Source of the DNA: Gemmatimonadota bacterium
Lineage (GTDB): Bacteria > Gemmatimonadota > Gemmatimonadetes > Gemmatimonadales > GWC2-71-9
Direction of reading: 5' to 3'
Assembly (NCBI GenBank): GCA_003222235.1
Contig: QHVD01000249.1
Location: 1-14,534 of the forward strand
Length of the DNA: 14,534 nucleotides
Shown: positions 1 through 6,074 of the stretch, piece by piece
Layout: every line of letters begins with the position of its first letter
Numbering within the stretch: position 1 is the first letter of the stretch
Position numbers and translations under genes: made by a program
The notes under the pieces: model-generated
Databases searched by the model: none
Seen by the model: only the letters and a program-made list of their open reading frames with translations
Told to the model about the DNA's origin: nothing

Positions 1-1
1 T

Positions 2-1354
2 ATGTTTACGGCCCTCTCCGACCAGATTGCCGCCGTCCTCAAGCGGCTCACGGCTCGTGGCGTGCTCTCGGACGGGGACGTGACCGACGCGCTCCGGGAG
101 ATCCGGCGCCACCTGCTCGAGGCGGACGTCAGCTTCGAGGTGACGCAGGGCTTCGTCGAGCGGGTGCGGGAGCGGGCCGTCGGGGCGATTCAGGTGAAGT
201 CGGTGAGCCCCGGTCAGCAGGTCGTGAAGCTTGTCCACGACGAGATTGCGCGGATGCTCGGCGCGGCCGTCGGGCCCGATGGCCGGCTCGCAGCCCCACA
301 CCGGCCTGCGCCCCTGCAGTTCGCCTCGGTGGGGCCGACGGTGATCCTGCTGGTCGGGCTCCAGGGCTCGGGGAAGACGACGACTGCGGCGAAGCTCGCG
401 CGGCGCCTGAAGCTCGAGCACAAGGCGCCGGGCCTCGTGGCGGCGGATCCGTACCGGCCAGCGGCGCGGGAGCAGCTCGAGCAACTGGGCGAGCAGGTCG
501 GCGTCCCGGTATTCCCCGGGAAACGGGAAACGGGAAACACCGCCGTCGTGGACTTGGCGCGCGGCGCGCTGCGCGACGCCGAGGCGGAGCGCTGCCGCAC
601 GGTCGTTGTGGACACCGCTGGGCGGCTGCAGATCGACGCCGAGCTCATGGATGAGCTGCGAGCCTTGAAGGCGGCCCTGAGTCCGCGGGAAGTGCTTTTG
701 GTGGCGGACGCGATGACGGGGCAGGACGCCGTACGCATCGCGCGCGGGTTCCACGAAGGCGTCGGGCTGACGGGCGTGATCCTGACGAAGCTCGATGGCG
801 ACGCGCGCGGCGGTGCCGCTCTGTCGATCAACGGCGTGACCGGCGTGCCGATCAAGTTCATCGGCACGGGCGAGCATGTCGGGGCAGGGCATGCCCTGCC
901 CGACCTGGAGCCGTTCGACGCCGTTCGCATGGCGGGGCGGATCCTGGGTCAGGGCGACGTGGTGGCGCTGGTGGAGCGCGCGGCGGCGGCGGTGGATGGG
1001 GAGGAGGCGAAGCGTCTCGAGCGCAAGGCGCGCTCGAAAAAGGGGATGGACCTCGAGGATTTCCTCGTCGCGCTGCGGCAGATGCAGCAGATGGGGCCGC
1101 TCAAGCAGGTGCTCGCGCTCCTGCCGGGCGTGCCGGCGAAGGCGCTCCAGGGTCTCCGGGGGGGGGGAGACGAGCGCATCAAGCACGTCGAGGCGATCGT
1201 ACTCTCGATGACCCCGGACGAGCGGGCCGATCCGTCCGTCCTCAATGGGTCGCGGCGCTTGCGGATCGCGAAGGGATCGGGGCGTCCGGTGCAGGAAGTG
1301 AACAGGCTGCTGGAGCAGTTTCAACAGATGCGCAAGCTTCTGAAAAGGACCTGA
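2..1354 (+). CDS. ffh: Signal recognition particle GTPase Ffh (SRP54 homologue)
   Basis: Ffh binds the 4.5S RNA and signal peptides at the ribosome and, with FtsY, delivers nascent membrane proteins to the translocon. The 450 residues show the N domain (about 1-95), then the GTPase domain with P-loop GLQGSGKT at 119-126, DTAG at 204-207 and TKLD at 262-265, then the methionine-rich M domain from about 345. The RNA-binding motif SRRLRIAKGSG lies at 418-428. The ATG at base 2 fits the usual family N-terminus (MF-x-x-L-S/T-D), so the gene looks complete although its promoter lies outside the window. The M domain stops soon after the RNA-binding motif and lacks the long Met/Gly-rich tail of E. 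coli Ffh. Three odd tracts are translated in frame: residues 173-179 (heptamer repeats), 294-300 (palindrome) and 386-389 (poly-G). The stop is 5 bases before rpsP. Confidence 0.97.
   Translation: MFTALSDQIAAVLKRLTARGVLSDGDVTDALREIRRHLLEADVSFEVTQGFVERVRERAVGAIQVKSVSPGQQVVKLVHDEIARMLGAAVGPDGRLAAPHRPAPLQFASVGPTVILLVGLQGSGKTTTAAKLARRLKLEHKAPGLVAADPYRPAAREQLEQLGEQVGVPVFPGKRETGNTAVVDLARGALRDAEAERCRTVVVDTAGRLQIDAELMDELRALKAALSPREVLLVADAMTGQDAVRIARGFHEGVGLTGVILTKLDGDARGGAALSINGVTGVPIKFIGTGEHVGAGHALPDLEPFDAVRMAGRILGQGDVVALVERAAAAVDGEEAKRLERKARSKKGMDLEDFLVALRQMQQMGPLKQVLALLPGVPAKALQGLRGGGDERIKHVEAIVLSMTPDERADPSVLNGSRRLRIAKGSGRPVQEVNRLLEQFQQMRKLLKRT
518..538 (+). repeat. Three perfect tandem copies of GGGAAAC inside ffh
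   Basis: Bases 518-524, 525-531 and 532-538 are identical heptamers. They encode the GKRETGN stretch (residues 173-179) just after the conserved VGVPVFP segment of the Ffh G domain. Compared with E. coli Ffh the loop here is about three residues longer. Because 21 bases is a multiple of three, gain or loss of the whole block keeps the frame, but gain or loss of one heptamer would not. Confidence 0.9.
882..901. repeat. Perfect 20-bp palindrome inside ffh
   Basis: The sequence GGGCAGGGCATGCCCTGCCC equals its own reverse complement, with its centre between 891 and 892. It is translated within HVGAGHALPD (residues 292-301), between the conserved Gly-Glu (residues 290-291) and LEPF (302-305) of the G domain, where E. 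coli Ffh has only four residues. The local expansion is about six residues (18 bp). This fits insertion of a short palindromic repeat that has been tolerated in frame. Confidence 0.85.
1158..1167 (+). repeat. Homopolymer run of ten G in ffh
   Basis: Ten consecutive G residues encode Arg-Gly-Gly-Gly in a linker of the M domain (residues 386-389). The run is flanked by an inverted repeat, GTCTCC at 1152-1157 and GGAGAC at 1166-1171. The frame is intact as given. A one-base slip would truncate the RNA-binding end of an essential protein. Confidence 0.85.
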
Positions 1355-1359
1355 GAACT

Positions 1360-1617
1360 ATGGCGACTCGCATTCGCCTGCGGCGCGTGGGGCGGAAGGG
1401 GCAGAGCTATTTCCGGATAGTGATCGCGGACCAGCGGGCCGCCCGGGACGGGCGGTTCGTGGCCACGATCGGGCACTACAACCCGCGCACCGACCCCGCC
1501 AAGGTCGAGGTGAACGCGGAGCAAGCACTGGCGTGGCTCGCGAAGGGAGCGCAGCCGACCGACACGGTGCGCTCGCTCTTGAAGAAGGCGGGAGTACTGG
1601 GCAAACGGCCCGCGTAG
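1360..1617 (+). CDS. rpsP: 30S ribosomal protein S16
   Basis: This is a small-subunit ribosomal protein that binds 16S rRNA during early 30S assembly. The 85-residue product has the whole family pattern: basic N-terminus ATRIRLRRVGRKGQ, the YFRIVIADQRAARDGRF segment, the GHYNPRTDP turn at about 39-47 and a C-terminal basic LLKKAGVLGKRPA. Length is normal (80-90 residues). The start is the ATG at 1360, preceded by an AAGGAC ribosome-binding sequence at 1345-1350. It sits 5 bases after ffh and its 3' end overlaps any plausible start of rimM, so translation is probably coupled. No base composition or frame problem is seen. Confidence 0.98.
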   Translation: MATRIRLRRVGRKGQSYFRIVIADQRAARDGRFVATIGHYNPRTDPAKVEVNAEQALAWLAKGAQPTDTVRSLLKKAGVLGKRPA

Positions 1618-1886
1618 TCGCGCGGCTGCGCAAGCCGCACGGGCAGAAGGGGGAGGTGGCGATCCACCCCCTGGTTGAGAACCCGGGCACCGTCTTCGCC
1701 CCCAGGGCGCGGCTATACGTGGTAACCGAGGACCGCAAGGTCGTGGCGGGTCCGCTGGTGGTGGCGCGGCGCCGTGCCTACCACCGTGACTGGCTGCTCG
1801 GGTTCGTGGGAGTCACGTCGCGGGCGGCGGTCGAGCCGTGGCGAGACCACTTCATCGCCGTGGAAGACGCCCGTGCTGACGATTAA
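1533..1886 (+). CDS. rimM: Truncated ribosome maturation factor RimM (N-terminal domain only)
   Basis: RimM helps maturation of the 30S head and binds S19. The frame holds the conserved N-terminal RimM domain: VVARLRKPHGQKGEVAI at about 28-44, the VFAPRARLYVV strand region at 54-64, and RAYHRDWLLGFVGVTSRAAVEPW at 81-103. It then stops after EDARADD, where normal RimM (about 165-185 residues) continues into a C-terminal PRC-barrel of about 80 residues. No PRC-barrel is visible downstream, because trmD begins within the last 14 bases of this gene. The start is also unclear. The only ATG/GTG/TTG in frame is the GTG at 1533, which overlaps rpsP by 85 bases, adds about 26 non-conserved residues and has no convincing ribosome-binding site. 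A non-standard start near 1614 is the alternative. Family identity is clear; whether it is functional is not. Confidence 0.8.
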   Translation: MAREGSAADRHGALALEEGGSTGQTARVVARLRKPHGQKGEVAIHPLVENPGTVFAPRARLYVVTEDRKVVAGPLVVARRRAYHRDWLLGFVGVTSRAAVEPWRDHFIAVEDARADD

Positions 1887-2565
1887 CGTCGTGACACTCT
1901 TCCCGGAGGTGTTCGCGGCGCCGTTTGGGGTCAGCATTCCGGGTCGCGCCGCCGAGCGGGGGCTGGTCCGCTACCGCCTGGTGCAGTTGCGCGACTACAC
2001 GCACGACCGGCACAAGACCGTGGACGACTATCCGTACGGGGGCGGTGCCGGGATGGTGCTCAAACCCGAGCCCTTTTTCGAGGCGGTGGAGGACCTGCGG
2101 GCGGGCCCGCCGATTGTGCTGCTGTCGGCTCGCGGCCGGCCGTTCTCGCACGAAGCGGCGGTGCGGTTCGCGGTTGGGAAAGAGCTCACGCTGCTGTGCG
2201 GCCACTACAAGGACGTGGATCAGCGCGTGGCGGATGGGCTCGGGGCGGAGGAGTTGTCGATCGGGGACTTCGTGCTGTCGGGCGGCGAGCCGGCAGCCCT
2301 GTGCGTGGTCGACGCCGTGGTGCGCCTCCTGCCGGGTGCGCTCGGAGATCACGAGTCAGCGGCCAGCGACTCGCATTACGAAGGCTTGCTCTCGCCGCCG
2401 AGCTACACGCGGCCGCCGAGCTATCGCGGAATGGACGTGCCGGCAGTATTGTTGAGCGGCGATCACGAGAAGATTGCGGCTTGGCGCGCGGCGGAAGCCG
2501 CCCGGTTGACGCGCGAGCGGCGGCCCGACCTGTGGGCTAAACATCTAGACGCACAGACGCAATAG
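1873..2565 (+). CDS. trmD: tRNA (guanine37-N1)-methyltransferase TrmD
   Basis: TrmD transfers a methyl group from S-adenosylmethionine to N1 of G37 next to the anticodon, preventing +1 frameshifts. It is a SPOUT (knotted) enzyme acting as a dimer. The 230 residues include INVVTLFPEVF at 4-14, DYTHDRHKTVDDYPYGGGAGM at 41-61, the knot segments LLCGHYKDVDQR at 107-118 and LSIGDFVLSGGEPAA at 128-142, and YTRP at 178-181. The Cys-Gly-His-Tyr form replaces the Cys-Gly-Arg-Tyr of E. coli, a substitution I recall from some other phyla. The start is the GTG at 1873, which matches the family N-terminus and overlaps rimM by 14 bases. The last six residues (LDAQTQ) and the stop are encoded by the first copy of a 15-bp repeat, so the natural C-terminus may have been replaced. 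Confidence 0.96.
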   Translation: MLTINVVTLFPEVFAAPFGVSIPGRAAERGLVRYRLVQLRDYTHDRHKTVDDYPYGGGAGMVLKPEPFFEAVEDLRAGPPIVLLSARGRPFSHEAAVRFAVGKELTLLCGHYKDVDQRVADGLGAEELSIGDFVLSGGEPAALCVVDAVVRLLPGALGDHESAASDSHYEGLLSPPSYTRPPSYRGMDVPAVLLSGDHEKIAAWRAAEAARLTRERRPDLWAKHLDAQTQ

Positions 2566-2599
2566 GCTAGACGCACAGACGCGTTAGACGCACAGACGC
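2546..2599 (+). repeat. Three copies of a 15-bp repeat spanning the end of trmD and the trmD-rplS gap
   Basis: TAGACGCACAGACGC occurs at 2546-2560, 2568-2582 and 2585-2599. Each copy is itself built from an 8-bp period (AGACGCAC, then AGACGC). The first copy is translated as the TrmD C-terminus and is followed at once by its TAG stop. The third copy ends about a dozen bases before the purine-rich ribosome-binding stretch of rplS. Confidence 0.9.
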
Positions 2600-2622
2600 A
2601 CAGGGGATTGAGGGGACAGGGT

Positions 2623-3000
2623 ATGGACCGACTGAGAGCGATCGAGCGGGAGGGAGTGAAGACCAACCTCCCCGCGTTCGATCCCGGCGACACGATCCGC
2701 GTGATGGTGCGCGTGCGCGAGGGCGACAAGGAGCGGCTGCAGGCATTCGAAGGCGTGTGCATCGCGCGTCGCGGCGGCGGAATCAACGCGACGTTCACGG
2801 TGCGCAAGATCTCGGCGGGCGTGGGCGTGGAGCGGATCTTTCCGCTGCACGCCCCTTCGATCGCGGCCATCGAGTTGGTCCGCAAAGGCCGCGTGCGCCG
2901 CGCCAAGCTCTACTTCCTGCGGCGCCTGGCCGGCAAGTCGGCGCGCATCCGCGAGAAGCGCGCCGTCATCGTGCCGGAAACGGAGCAGCAACAGGCGTGA
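2623..3000 (+). CDS. rplS: 50S ribosomal protein L19
   Basis: L19 lies at the 30S-50S interface and contributes to an intersubunit bridge. The product of 125 residues shows the family signature: FDPGDTIRVMVRVREGDKERLQAFEGVCIARR in the first half, then the FTVRKISAGVGVERIFPLHAP segment and the RRAKLYFLRRLAGKSARIREKR basic segment. The ATG at 2623 is preferred over an in-frame TTG at 2608 because it follows an AGGGGACAGG ribosome-binding stretch at 2611-2620 and gives the usual N-terminus. The tail VIVPETEQQQA extends slightly past the conserved core, which is common. Its TGA stop overlaps the GTG start of rnhB. Confidence 0.97.
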   Translation: MDRLRAIEREGVKTNLPAFDPGDTIRVMVRVREGDKERLQAFEGVCIARRGGGINATFTVRKISAGVGVERIFPLHAPSIAAIELVRKGRVRRAKLYFLRRLAGKSARIREKRAVIVPETEQQQA

Positions 3001-3629
3001 GGGGTCCCCGCCCCACGCTCGAGCGCGAAGCGGCGCTGTGGAGAGCGCGGGGTGGGGGAGGCGGGCTCGTCGCCGGGCTCGACGAAGCGGGGCGCGGTCC
3101 CCTGGCGGGTCCGGTGGTGGCCGCGGCGGTCGTGCTTCCCGCGTTCTGCCGGCCGATCCGGGGCCTGCGCGACTCCAAGCTGCTCGTCCCCGCCGCCCGG
3201 CTCCGCCTCGCAAGCCTGGTGCGGCAGCGCGCCCTCGCGGTGGCGGTCGGCGCCGCGAGCGTGCGCGAGATTGATCGGCTGAACATCCTGCGCGCGAGCA
3301 TCCTCGCCATGCGGCGCGCCCTCGTGCGGCTCCCGATCCGTCCCGACCACATCCTGGTGGACGGCCTCCCCTGTCCCGGGCTCGGGTGGCCGCACGACGC
3401 CATCGTCGGCGGCGACGCCCGCTGCCACTCGATCGCGGCGGCCTCCGTCATCGCGAAGACGGTGCGGGATCGGCTGATGGACCTGCTTGCGGAGCGGCAT
3501 CCCGCCTACGCGTGGGCGAGCAACAAGGGCTACGGCACGCCCGAGCATCTGGCCGCCCTCGCCGAGCACGGCTTCACCCCACATCATCGCAAGAGCTTCG
3601 CACCGGTGGTGCAGCTGCTGCTCGTCTAG
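2997..3629 (+). CDS. rnhB: Ribonuclease HII
   Basis: RNase HII cuts RNA in RNA-DNA hybrids and at single ribonucleotides misincorporated in DNA. The 210 residues contain the four acidic catalytic positions of the family: Asp29 and Glu30 in LDEAGRGPLAGPVVAA, Asp122 in ILVDG, and Asp158 in CHSIAAASVIAKTVRDRLM. GYGTPEH and the C-terminal HRKSFAPV segment are also typical. The GTG at 2997 overlaps the rplS stop (GTGA), which indicates coupling, and it lies about 20 residues before the first catalytic motif. A GGAG lies about a dozen bases upstream. The order rplS-rnhB after trmD is a widely conserved arrangement. It ends the operon: the next gene converges from the other strand, with only 10 bases between the two stop codons. 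Confidence 0.96.
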   Translation: MRGPRPTLEREAALWRARGGGGGLVAGLDEAGRGPLAGPVVAAAVVLPAFCRPIRGLRDSKLLVPAARLRLASLVRQRALAVAVGAASVREIDRLNILRASILAMRRALVRLPIRPDHILVDGLPCPGLGWPHDAIVGGDARCHSIAAASVIAKTVRDRLMDLLAERHPAYAWASNKGYGTPEHLAALAEHGFTPHHRKSFAPVVQLLLV

Positions 3630-3639
3630 CCCGTCCTGG

Positions 3640-4453
3640 CTAACGGCCGGCGAACAGCGCCATCCGCTTCTCGTTGAAGGCCACGATCCCCTCCCGCGCG
3701 TCCTCGCTCTGGAACAGCTGCTGTTGCAGCTCGCGCTCCAGTGCCTGCCCCGACCCGAGCGGCAGCTCCGCGCCCGAGTGCACGGCGCGCTTGATGAGCC
3801 CCACGGCGCGGGCCGCCTTGTGGGGCGGGCAAAACTGCCTGGCGTAGAGTGTCACTTGCTCCCAGAAGGTATCGGCGGGAAAGATCTCGTTGACAAGCCC
3901 GAGCTCCTTCCCCGCCTCGAACGAAAGGGTCTCGCCCCTCGCCATCATCTCGATCGCGCGCGAGTTGCCGACGATCTTCGCCACGCGCTGGGTGCCGCCG
4001 AGCCCGGGCAAGACGCCGAGGTTCACCTCCGGCAGCCCGATCCGGCCGCCGTCCCGCTTGGCGAGCCGGACATCGCACGCCAGCGCCATGACCGTTCAGC
4101 GCCGCGACCGTGAGCTTGGGCGTATGCTCCAGCCGGTTCAGCGTTTCGTTGGCGTACAGGGAGAAGTGGTACAGGAAGCGGGGGGTGACCCGCTGCATCA
4201 TACCGATGTTCGCTCCGGCGGAGAAGAACCGCTCGCCGCGACCGGACAGAACGACGACGTGGACGTCGTCGTCGAACCGCGCCTTCACGATGGCGTCGTC
4301 GAGCTTGCGCATCACGTCGAACGTGTACGTGTTCGCCGGCGGATTGTCGAGCTCGATGAAGCCAACCCCATCCTCGACGCGATAGTGCACCAGTCCCCTC
4401 GGCTGCTCCTGCTCGTCCCGCGGTCGCTCGACACCGATCATGGTCGTCGTCAT
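3640..4453 (-). pseudogene. Enoyl-CoA hydratase/isomerase (crotonase) family gene with an internal deletion and frameshift
   Basis: Crotonases hydrate trans-2-enoyl-CoA in fatty-acid or amino-acid degradation. From the ATG at 4453 the first frame encodes 122 residues of a normal crotonase, including ELDNPPANTYTF and FFSAGANI (first oxyanion-hole region), up to TVAALNGH. A second frame, from 4089 down to 3640, resumes with MALACDVRLAKRDGGRIGLPEV and GVLPGLGGTQRV to a normal C-terminus. The break is at 4087-4092. In the family about seven residues of the type xxGGGxE lie between these two pieces, so the change is best explained by loss of about 23 bases, shifting the frame. The lost part carries the second oxyanion-hole glycine and one of the two catalytic glutamates (Gly141/Glu144 of rat mitochondrial hydratase). 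Both halves are otherwise well conserved, so the event is recent or is an assembly error at a GC-rich site. The start overlaps the dehydrogenase stop (ATGA). Confidence 0.88.
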
Positions 4454-5562
4454 GTCCCACTCGCCTGGTTAGCTTGCCATTGAATCCCGGTTGCGATTGA
4501 ATCGCCGACTCCGGCCGCGACCTCCACCGCGATCTTGCCCAGCTGCTCCGCGCGCGCGAGGCGCTCGAAGGCGCTACGAGCCTCCGGAAGGGGATAGACC
4601 CGGTCCACGAGCGGCCGCAGCGCGCCGCCGGCGAGCACTGCCACCACCTCCGCATACTCCGCCGTATTCCCGAGCGTCGAGCCCATTATGGTGTACTGGT
4701 TCCAGAACAAGCGCCGCACGTCCGTCACCACGCGCGGGCCTGTCGTGCCTCCGCAGGTGACCAGCCGGCCGCCCTTGGCGAGGCAGCGCAGCGAGTCCTC
4801 CCACGTCGCCTCACCGACGTTCTCGACGACCACGTCCACCCCGCGCCGCCGGGTGAGCGCGCGCACCTCCTGGGCGACGGATTGGGTCCGATGATTCAGG
4901 GTGACATCGGCGCCGAGCTGTTTCGCCTGCGCGAGCTTCGCGTCGCTCGAGCTGGTTGCGAACACGCGCGCGCCCCGCAGCTTGGCGATCCGGAGCGCCG
5001 TGAGCGACACGCCGCCGCCGATCCCCCACACCAGCACGGTCTCACCGGATTGCAGCCGGGCGCGCGTCGTCAACATCCGCCAGGCGGTGAGCGACACGAG
5101 CGAGAACGCCGCCGCCTCGGCCCAGGTGAGGGGCGGGTCGAGCGCCGGCACTTTGACCACGTTGGCCTCGGGCACCATGACGTACTCGGCCAGAGTGCCG
5201 GGCACGTGCTCGCCCAACACCTGGAAATTGACGCACAGCGACTGCTCACCGGCGCGGCAGAACTCGCACGTGCCGTCCCAGATGCCGGGATTGATCATCA
5301 CCGCGTCGCCCGGCTTCACCGTCGTGACGTCGGCACCGACCGTGTCCACGATGCCCGCCCCGTCGGACCCGAGGATGTGCGGGAAACGCTGCTCGCCGGG
5401 AAGGCCGCGCACGACGAAGAGATCCAGGTGGTTGAGCGCGGCGGCGCGCACCGCCACCCGCACCTCCCGGGCGCCGAGCAGCGCCGGAGAGCCCGGCGCG
5501 GGCACATCCGCGATTTCTATCTGCTCGAGCTCGCCCGCCGCGCGAATGACGCACGCGCGCAT
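4450..5562 (-). CDS. Zinc-type alcohol dehydrogenase / quinone-oxidoreductase-like MDR protein
   Basis: This is a medium-chain NAD(P)H-dependent oxidoreductase; the substrate is unknown. Counting from the ATG at 5562 (370 residues), the GroES-like domain starts with MRACVIRAAGELEQIEI, followed by the Rossmann domain with VLVWGIGGGVSLTALRIAK at about 177-194. The catalytic zinc ligands of classical alcohol dehydrogenases are absent: AALNHLDL replaces the Cys segment and ILGSDGAG replaces the Gly-His-Glu segment. The structural-zinc lobe keeps three cysteines (99, 102 and 110), but the expected first cysteine is Asp96. An in-frame ATG at 5601 would add 13 residues; neither start has a clear ribosome-binding site, and 5562 fits the family. 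The C-terminal tail of about 20 residues is longer than usual. Its TGA overlaps the hydratase ATG by 4 bases, so the pair is coupled and probably acts on related CoA-ester or unsaturated substrates (inference). Confidence 0.88.
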   Translation of the reverse strand: MRACVIRAAGELEQIEIADVPAPGSPALLGAREVRVAVRAAALNHLDLFVVRGLPGEQRFPHILGSDGAGIVDTVGADVTTVKPGDAVMINPGIWDGTCEFCRAGEQSLCVNFQVLGEHVPGTLAEYVMVPEANVVKVPALDPPLTWAEAAAFSLVSLTAWRMLTTRARLQSGETVLVWGIGGGVSLTALRIAKLRGARVFATSSSDAKLAQAKQLGADVTLNHRTQSVAQEVRALTRRRGVDVVVENVGEATWEDSLRCLAKGGRLVTCGGTTGPRVVTDVRRLFWNQYTIMGSTLGNTAEYAEVVAVLAGGALRPLVDRVYPLPEARSAFERLARAEQLGKIAVEVAAGVGDSIATGIQWQANQASGT

Positions 5563-5601
5563 TGTGCGTCGGTCGGCCGATACAACGTCGGTTCGCTCCA
5601 T

Positions 5602-6074
5602 ATGGGCAACGCATGCGCCACCGGCGGGCGTCGCAGGGCCCGGTCTCTCCGCGCCCCACAACCGCCCTTGCTGGCGGCTTCTCAGGCGATCAGGGTAAGC
5701 CTGGCGAACGCGGAACGGAAGGGTCGTTCGTCAGGGGAAGCACACCTGCGCCGCAGCCCGGAGGGCCTTCGCAGGCCGTGGGGGCCGTCCCGTTCGTGCG
5801 ACAAGCGCGGGTGAGAGTGGTCTGGCCGATCGCGGCTCCCACCACGCGGGGCGAACATGTGAGGTCAAGCATGTTGCGTTCTCGCTACCCCGCTGGTCCA
5901 GGTGAAGCGCGTTAGCGCCACTACTTCGGACGCAGCCGCCCCTGCAACCGCTGTGCCGATTCAGGCCGTCCACAACCCGCGCCGGGTGAGGGCCACACTC
6001 AACAGCGAACCGCACGGAATCGGGGCCCGCCGGATATGTCGCGGCCCTAACTTAATGCAGGAGGTCCGCCGACC
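5602..6074. other. Intergenic stretch with no recognisable gene
   Basis: No open frame here resembles a protein I know, and I see no tRNA, tmRNA, RNase P or SRP RNA signature on either strand. It must hold the promoter for the leftward dehydrogenase and the end of polX. Visible structures are short inverted repeats: GAACG at 5713-5717 pairing with CGTTC at 5725-5729, GGCCT at 5764-5768 with AGGCC at 5773-5777 (four-base loop), and AACATG at 5854-5859 with CATGTT at 5870-5875 (10-base spacer, operator-like). I cannot place a convincing -35/-10 pair. Confidence 0.5.

Noticed and set aside
5731..6015. A 94-codon - strand frame in the intergenic stretch
   Set aside because: There is no ribosome-binding site and no resemblance to any family, and its composition matches random GC-rich DNA.
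5915..6052. Possible integron attC-like ends (GTTAGCG near 5916 and CCCTAAC near 6050)
   Set aside because: The core sequences do not match the GTTRRRY/RYYYAAC rule at every position, no paired inner boxes are visible, and there is no integrase or cassette array.
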